From the NCBI GenBank assembly GCA_023265785.1, contig JAHFSL010000164.1, positions 1 to 6,130 of the forward strand: DNA of 6,130 nt. The letters are read 5' to 3'. The stretch comes from Candidatus Coatesiibacteriota bacterium (lineage in GTDB: Bacteria > Oederibacteriota > CAKKQC01). Both the position numbers and the translations under genes were made by a program. The notes beneath the pieces were generated by a model. The model saw only the letters and a list, made by a program, of their open reading frames with translations, did no database searches and was not told the origin of the DNA. Every line of letters begins with the position of its first letter. Position 1 is the stretch's first letter. This document shows, one piece after another, positions 4,386 to 6,130 of this stretch.

Positions 4386-5959
4386 GGCTGGCGACGGCGG
4401 CGGACAGCCGGCGGATGGATGAGCGGGCCGAGAAGGAATTCGGCATGCCCCGGGCGTTGCTGATGGAAAATGCCGGGGTCGCGGTGGTGCAGGCCATGGA
4501 GCGGGTCTTCGGCAGGCTGGATGGCAAGCGCGTCGCGATCCTGTGCGGCCGGGGTGGCAACGGGGGCGACGGGATGTGCGCCGCCCGGCACCTGGTGGCG
4601 CAGGGGGCCTCGGTGGTCGTCGGTCTCGTTGGTGGGAAGAGCGGCCTCAAGGACGCCACGCTCACCAACTGGACGATTCTCGACCGGATGGGGCTGACGC
4701 CGCACGAGGTGAAAACGGAATCCGACCTGGGCTGGGTGCGCGCCGCGGCGGGCGCGGCGGATTTCATCGTGGACGGACTGTGCGGCGTCGGTGCCCGGAT
4801 GCCGCTGGAGCCCCTGCTGGGCGGGGTGGTCGCCGCGGCCATGACTGCGGGGAAGCCGGTCGTGGCCATTGACCTGCCCACCGGGCTGGAAGCCGACACC
4901 GGACGGGTGCCCGGCATCTGCGTGCGTGCCGCGCTGACCGTGACGCTGGGCTTGCCCAAGCGCGCGCTGGTCCTCCACCCGGGCACCGCCTATGTCGGGA
5001 AATTGGTGGTGGCCGACCTCACCTTCCCGGCCGCCCTGCTCGCCGATCCGGCAATCGCCGCTGATATTCTCCTGTCCGAGGAAGCCGCACAATTGTTTCC
5101 GGCGCGCGCCGTTACGGCGCACAAGCACGAGGTCGGCCGGGCGCTCATCGTCGCGGGATCGCGGGCCATGACCGGCGCCGCCCTGCTGGCCGCGGAGGGC
5201 GCCCTGCGCGGGGGCGCAGGCATGGTTTACCTGGCCGCCCCCGCGTCCGTGATCGCCGTGCTTCACGGCCGCCGGCCCGAGCTCATCCTTCAGCCGCAGA
5301 AGGAGACCGCGGACGGCACCCTGGACGAGGGCGCCGCCGAGGTCCTGCTGGCCAATGCGACGCTCATGCACGCGGCGGCGATCGGCCCGGGACTGGGGAC
5401 CTCGCCCGCAACGCGCGCGGCGGTGCGCCGCCTGGTGCTGGACCTCGTCATCCCGGCCGTGGTGGATGCCGATGCGCTCAACGCGTTTGCGGGCAAGGCC
5501 GGCGACCTCAAGGGTGCGAAGGGTCCCAGGGTCCTGACCCCGCACGGGGGGGAACTCGCCCGCCTTCTGGGCGTCACGGCGGAGTCGGTGGAAGCGGACC
5601 GGATGGGCTGTGCGCGTGGGGCGGCGGAGGCAACCGGCGCCATCGTCATCCTGAAGGGCGCGCGCACGGTCGTGGCGGAACCCGGCGGCCGGCAATTCGT
5701 GATTGCGACCGGCAATGCCGGGATGGCCACGGCGGGGTGCGGGGATGTGCTGACCGGCGTCATCGCCGCGCTGATTGCCCAGCGCGCGGGGCCGGTGGCG
5801 GCGGCCCTGCTGGGTGCGTACGCCCACGGGCTGGCCGGCGACCTGGCCCGGGATGCGTCCACGGAGCTGTCGCTGACCGCCTCGGAGGTCGCGGCGGGCC
5901 TGCCCGCGGCGTTCAAGCGCCTCCAGTCCGGCGATCCCGTCGGCCCCACTGCGGGCTGA
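4382..5959 (+). CDS. nnr: Bifunctional NAD(P)H-hydrate epimerase and ADP-dependent dehydratase
   Basis: Nnr repairs NADH and NADPH that have been damaged by hydration. The N-terminal YjeF domain interconverts the R and S epimers, and the C-terminal ribokinase-like domain dehydrates the S form using a nucleoside diphosphate or triphosphate (ADP in the bacterial type). The product is 525 aa, near the usual length of the fused form. Epimerase marks: LLMENAG (26-32), CGRGGNGGDG (55-64), D131 in IVDGLCGVG, and AIDLPTGLEADTG with D164. Dehydratase marks: AHKHEVGRALIVAGS from about 246, GPGLG (335-339), VDADALN with D362, TPHGGEL from 386, LKGA (424-427), and GNAGMATAGCGDVLTG with the catalytic-loop D455. 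C453 stands where Thr or Ser is common. acpS-nnr proximity is frequent in bacteria. The ATG overlaps the preceding stop (ATGA). Confidence 0.96.
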   Translation: MRLATAADSRRMDERAEKEFGMPRALLMENAGVAVVQAMERVFGRLDGKRVAILCGRGGNGGDGMCAARHLVAQGASVVVGLVGGKSGLKDATLTNWTILDRMGLTPHEVKTESDLGWVRAAAGAADFIVDGLCGVGARMPLEPLLGGVVAAAMTAGKPVVAIDLPTGLEADTGRVPGICVRAALTVTLGLPKRALVLHPGTAYVGKLVVADLTFPAALLADPAIAADILLSEEAAQLFPARAVTAHKHEVGRALIVAGSRAMTGAALLAAEGALRGGAGMVYLAAPASVIAVLHGRRPELILQPQKETADGTLDEGAAEVLLANATLMHAAAIGPGLGTSPATRAAVRRLVLDLVIPAVVDADALNAFAGKAGDLKGAKGPRVLTPHGGELARLLGVTAESVEADRMGCARGAAEATGAIVILKGARTVVAEPGGRQFVIATGNAGMATAGCGDVLTGVIAALIAQRAGPVAAALLGAYAHGLAGDLARDASTELSLTASEVAAGLPAAFKRLQSGDPVGPTAG

Positions 5960-5968
5960 CGTTTCCGC

Positions 5969-5974
5969 TAGGAT
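5969..5974 (+). promoter_or_regulatory. Overlapping -10-like hexamer and Shine-Dalgarno before the last ORF
   Basis: TAGGAT resembles a -10 box. It contains AGGA (5970-5973), which lies 7 nt before ATG 5981 and would serve as a normal ribosome site. The ribosome-site reading is the simpler one. The two cannot be told apart from sequence. Confidence 0.35.
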
Positions 5975-5980
5975 ATTTGC

Positions 5981-6130
5981 ATGACGCCGCAGGCGATCAT
6001 GACCCTGGGAGTGGCGGTCTGGGGGCTGGTCTTCCTGGCCCTGCTCGCCGCGCTGGCGGTGGAGTCCGATGTGGAGCGCCGCTGGGACGAGGCCTGGGCG
6101 ATTGACTGGGAAGCGCGGACCGGGCGGCAG
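5981..6130 (+). CDS. Start of a protein with one N-terminal membrane helix, 3' end beyond window
   Basis: Fifty codons are visible and no stop is reached. Residues 1-5 (MTPQA) are followed by a hydrophobic helix at about 6-27, rich in Leu, Ala and Val with W14. A charged, Trp-rich segment then contains RRWDEAWAIDWEARTGRQ. The charges suggest the N-terminus may be outside and the tail cytoplasmic, but this is weak. The N-terminus loosely recalls the very small accessory subunits of some sodium symporters (MetS type, with M-x-x-x-A-I-x-M and a Trp in the helix). The charged extension is not typical of those, so I do not assign it. AGGA lies 7 nt upstream of the ATG. The gap after the nnr stop is 21 nt, so it may belong to the same operon. 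Confidence 0.6.
   Translation, partial: MTPQAIMTLGVAVWGLVFLALLAALAVESDVERRWDEAWAIDWEARTGRQ

Noticed and set aside
5738..5740. Cys in the AGCGDVLTG loop of Nnr as a defect
   Set aside because: The catalytic Asp and the glycines are intact, and this position varies in the family, so loss of function is not supported.
4058..5827. 589-codon open frame on the minus strand
   Set aside because: It lies antisense to nnr and the glycine-zipper gene. Its product is low-complexity and rich in Arg, Gly, His and Pro, with no family resemblance, which is typical of a GC-rich shadow frame.

Overview
This 6.1 kb window comes from a GC-rich bacterial chromosome, and every gene I can support lies on the + strand. 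It joins the distal end of an F-type ATP synthase operon to a small accessory patch with toxin-antitoxin character, followed by a housekeeping cluster. The lineage cannot be fixed from the sequence alone. High GC, an epsilon subunit that lacks its C-terminal helices, and the wording of the beta subunit would fit a member of the Planctomycetota-Verrucomicrobiota-Kiritimatiellota group. That placement is an inference with low confidence.

Layout: (1) 1-2530 holds atpG (5' end cut by the window), atpD and atpC, which encode the gamma, beta and a short epsilon subunit of F1. (2) 2572-3212 encodes an MNT nucleotidyltransferase and a HEPN protein, a pair of the MntA/HepT type. The HEPN gene appears to start at a CTG codon that overlaps the mntA stop. 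(3) 3222-3604 holds a promoter-like hexamer, a 6-bp inverted repeat, an AbrB/MazE-type antitoxin gene and a 30-codon remnant of a MazF toxin gene. (4) 3601-5959 encodes AcpS (holo-ACP synthase), a secreted or membrane-anchored protein with two glycine-zipper helices, and a bifunctional NAD(P)H-hydrate repair enzyme (Nnr). (5) From 5981 to the window end there is the start of a small protein with one membrane segment.

How the genes relate: atpG, atpD and atpC build the rotor and catalytic head of ATP synthase. The MNT/HEPN pair is expected to work as a toxin (HEPN RNase) silenced by AMPylation of its RX4HXY tyrosine. The MazE-like gene has lost most of its toxin partner, and the leftover reading frame runs straight into acpS. 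From the MazE-like gene through nnr, each gene overlaps the next by exactly 4 nt (GTGA, ATGA, TTGA, ATGA), so the antitoxin gene, the toxin remnant, acpS, the glycine-zipper gene and nnr look like one translationally coupled unit, probably driven from the promoter region in front of the antitoxin. No RNA genes, CRISPR arrays, insertion sequences or convincing terminators were seen, and no gene-free stretch is longer than about 50 bases.
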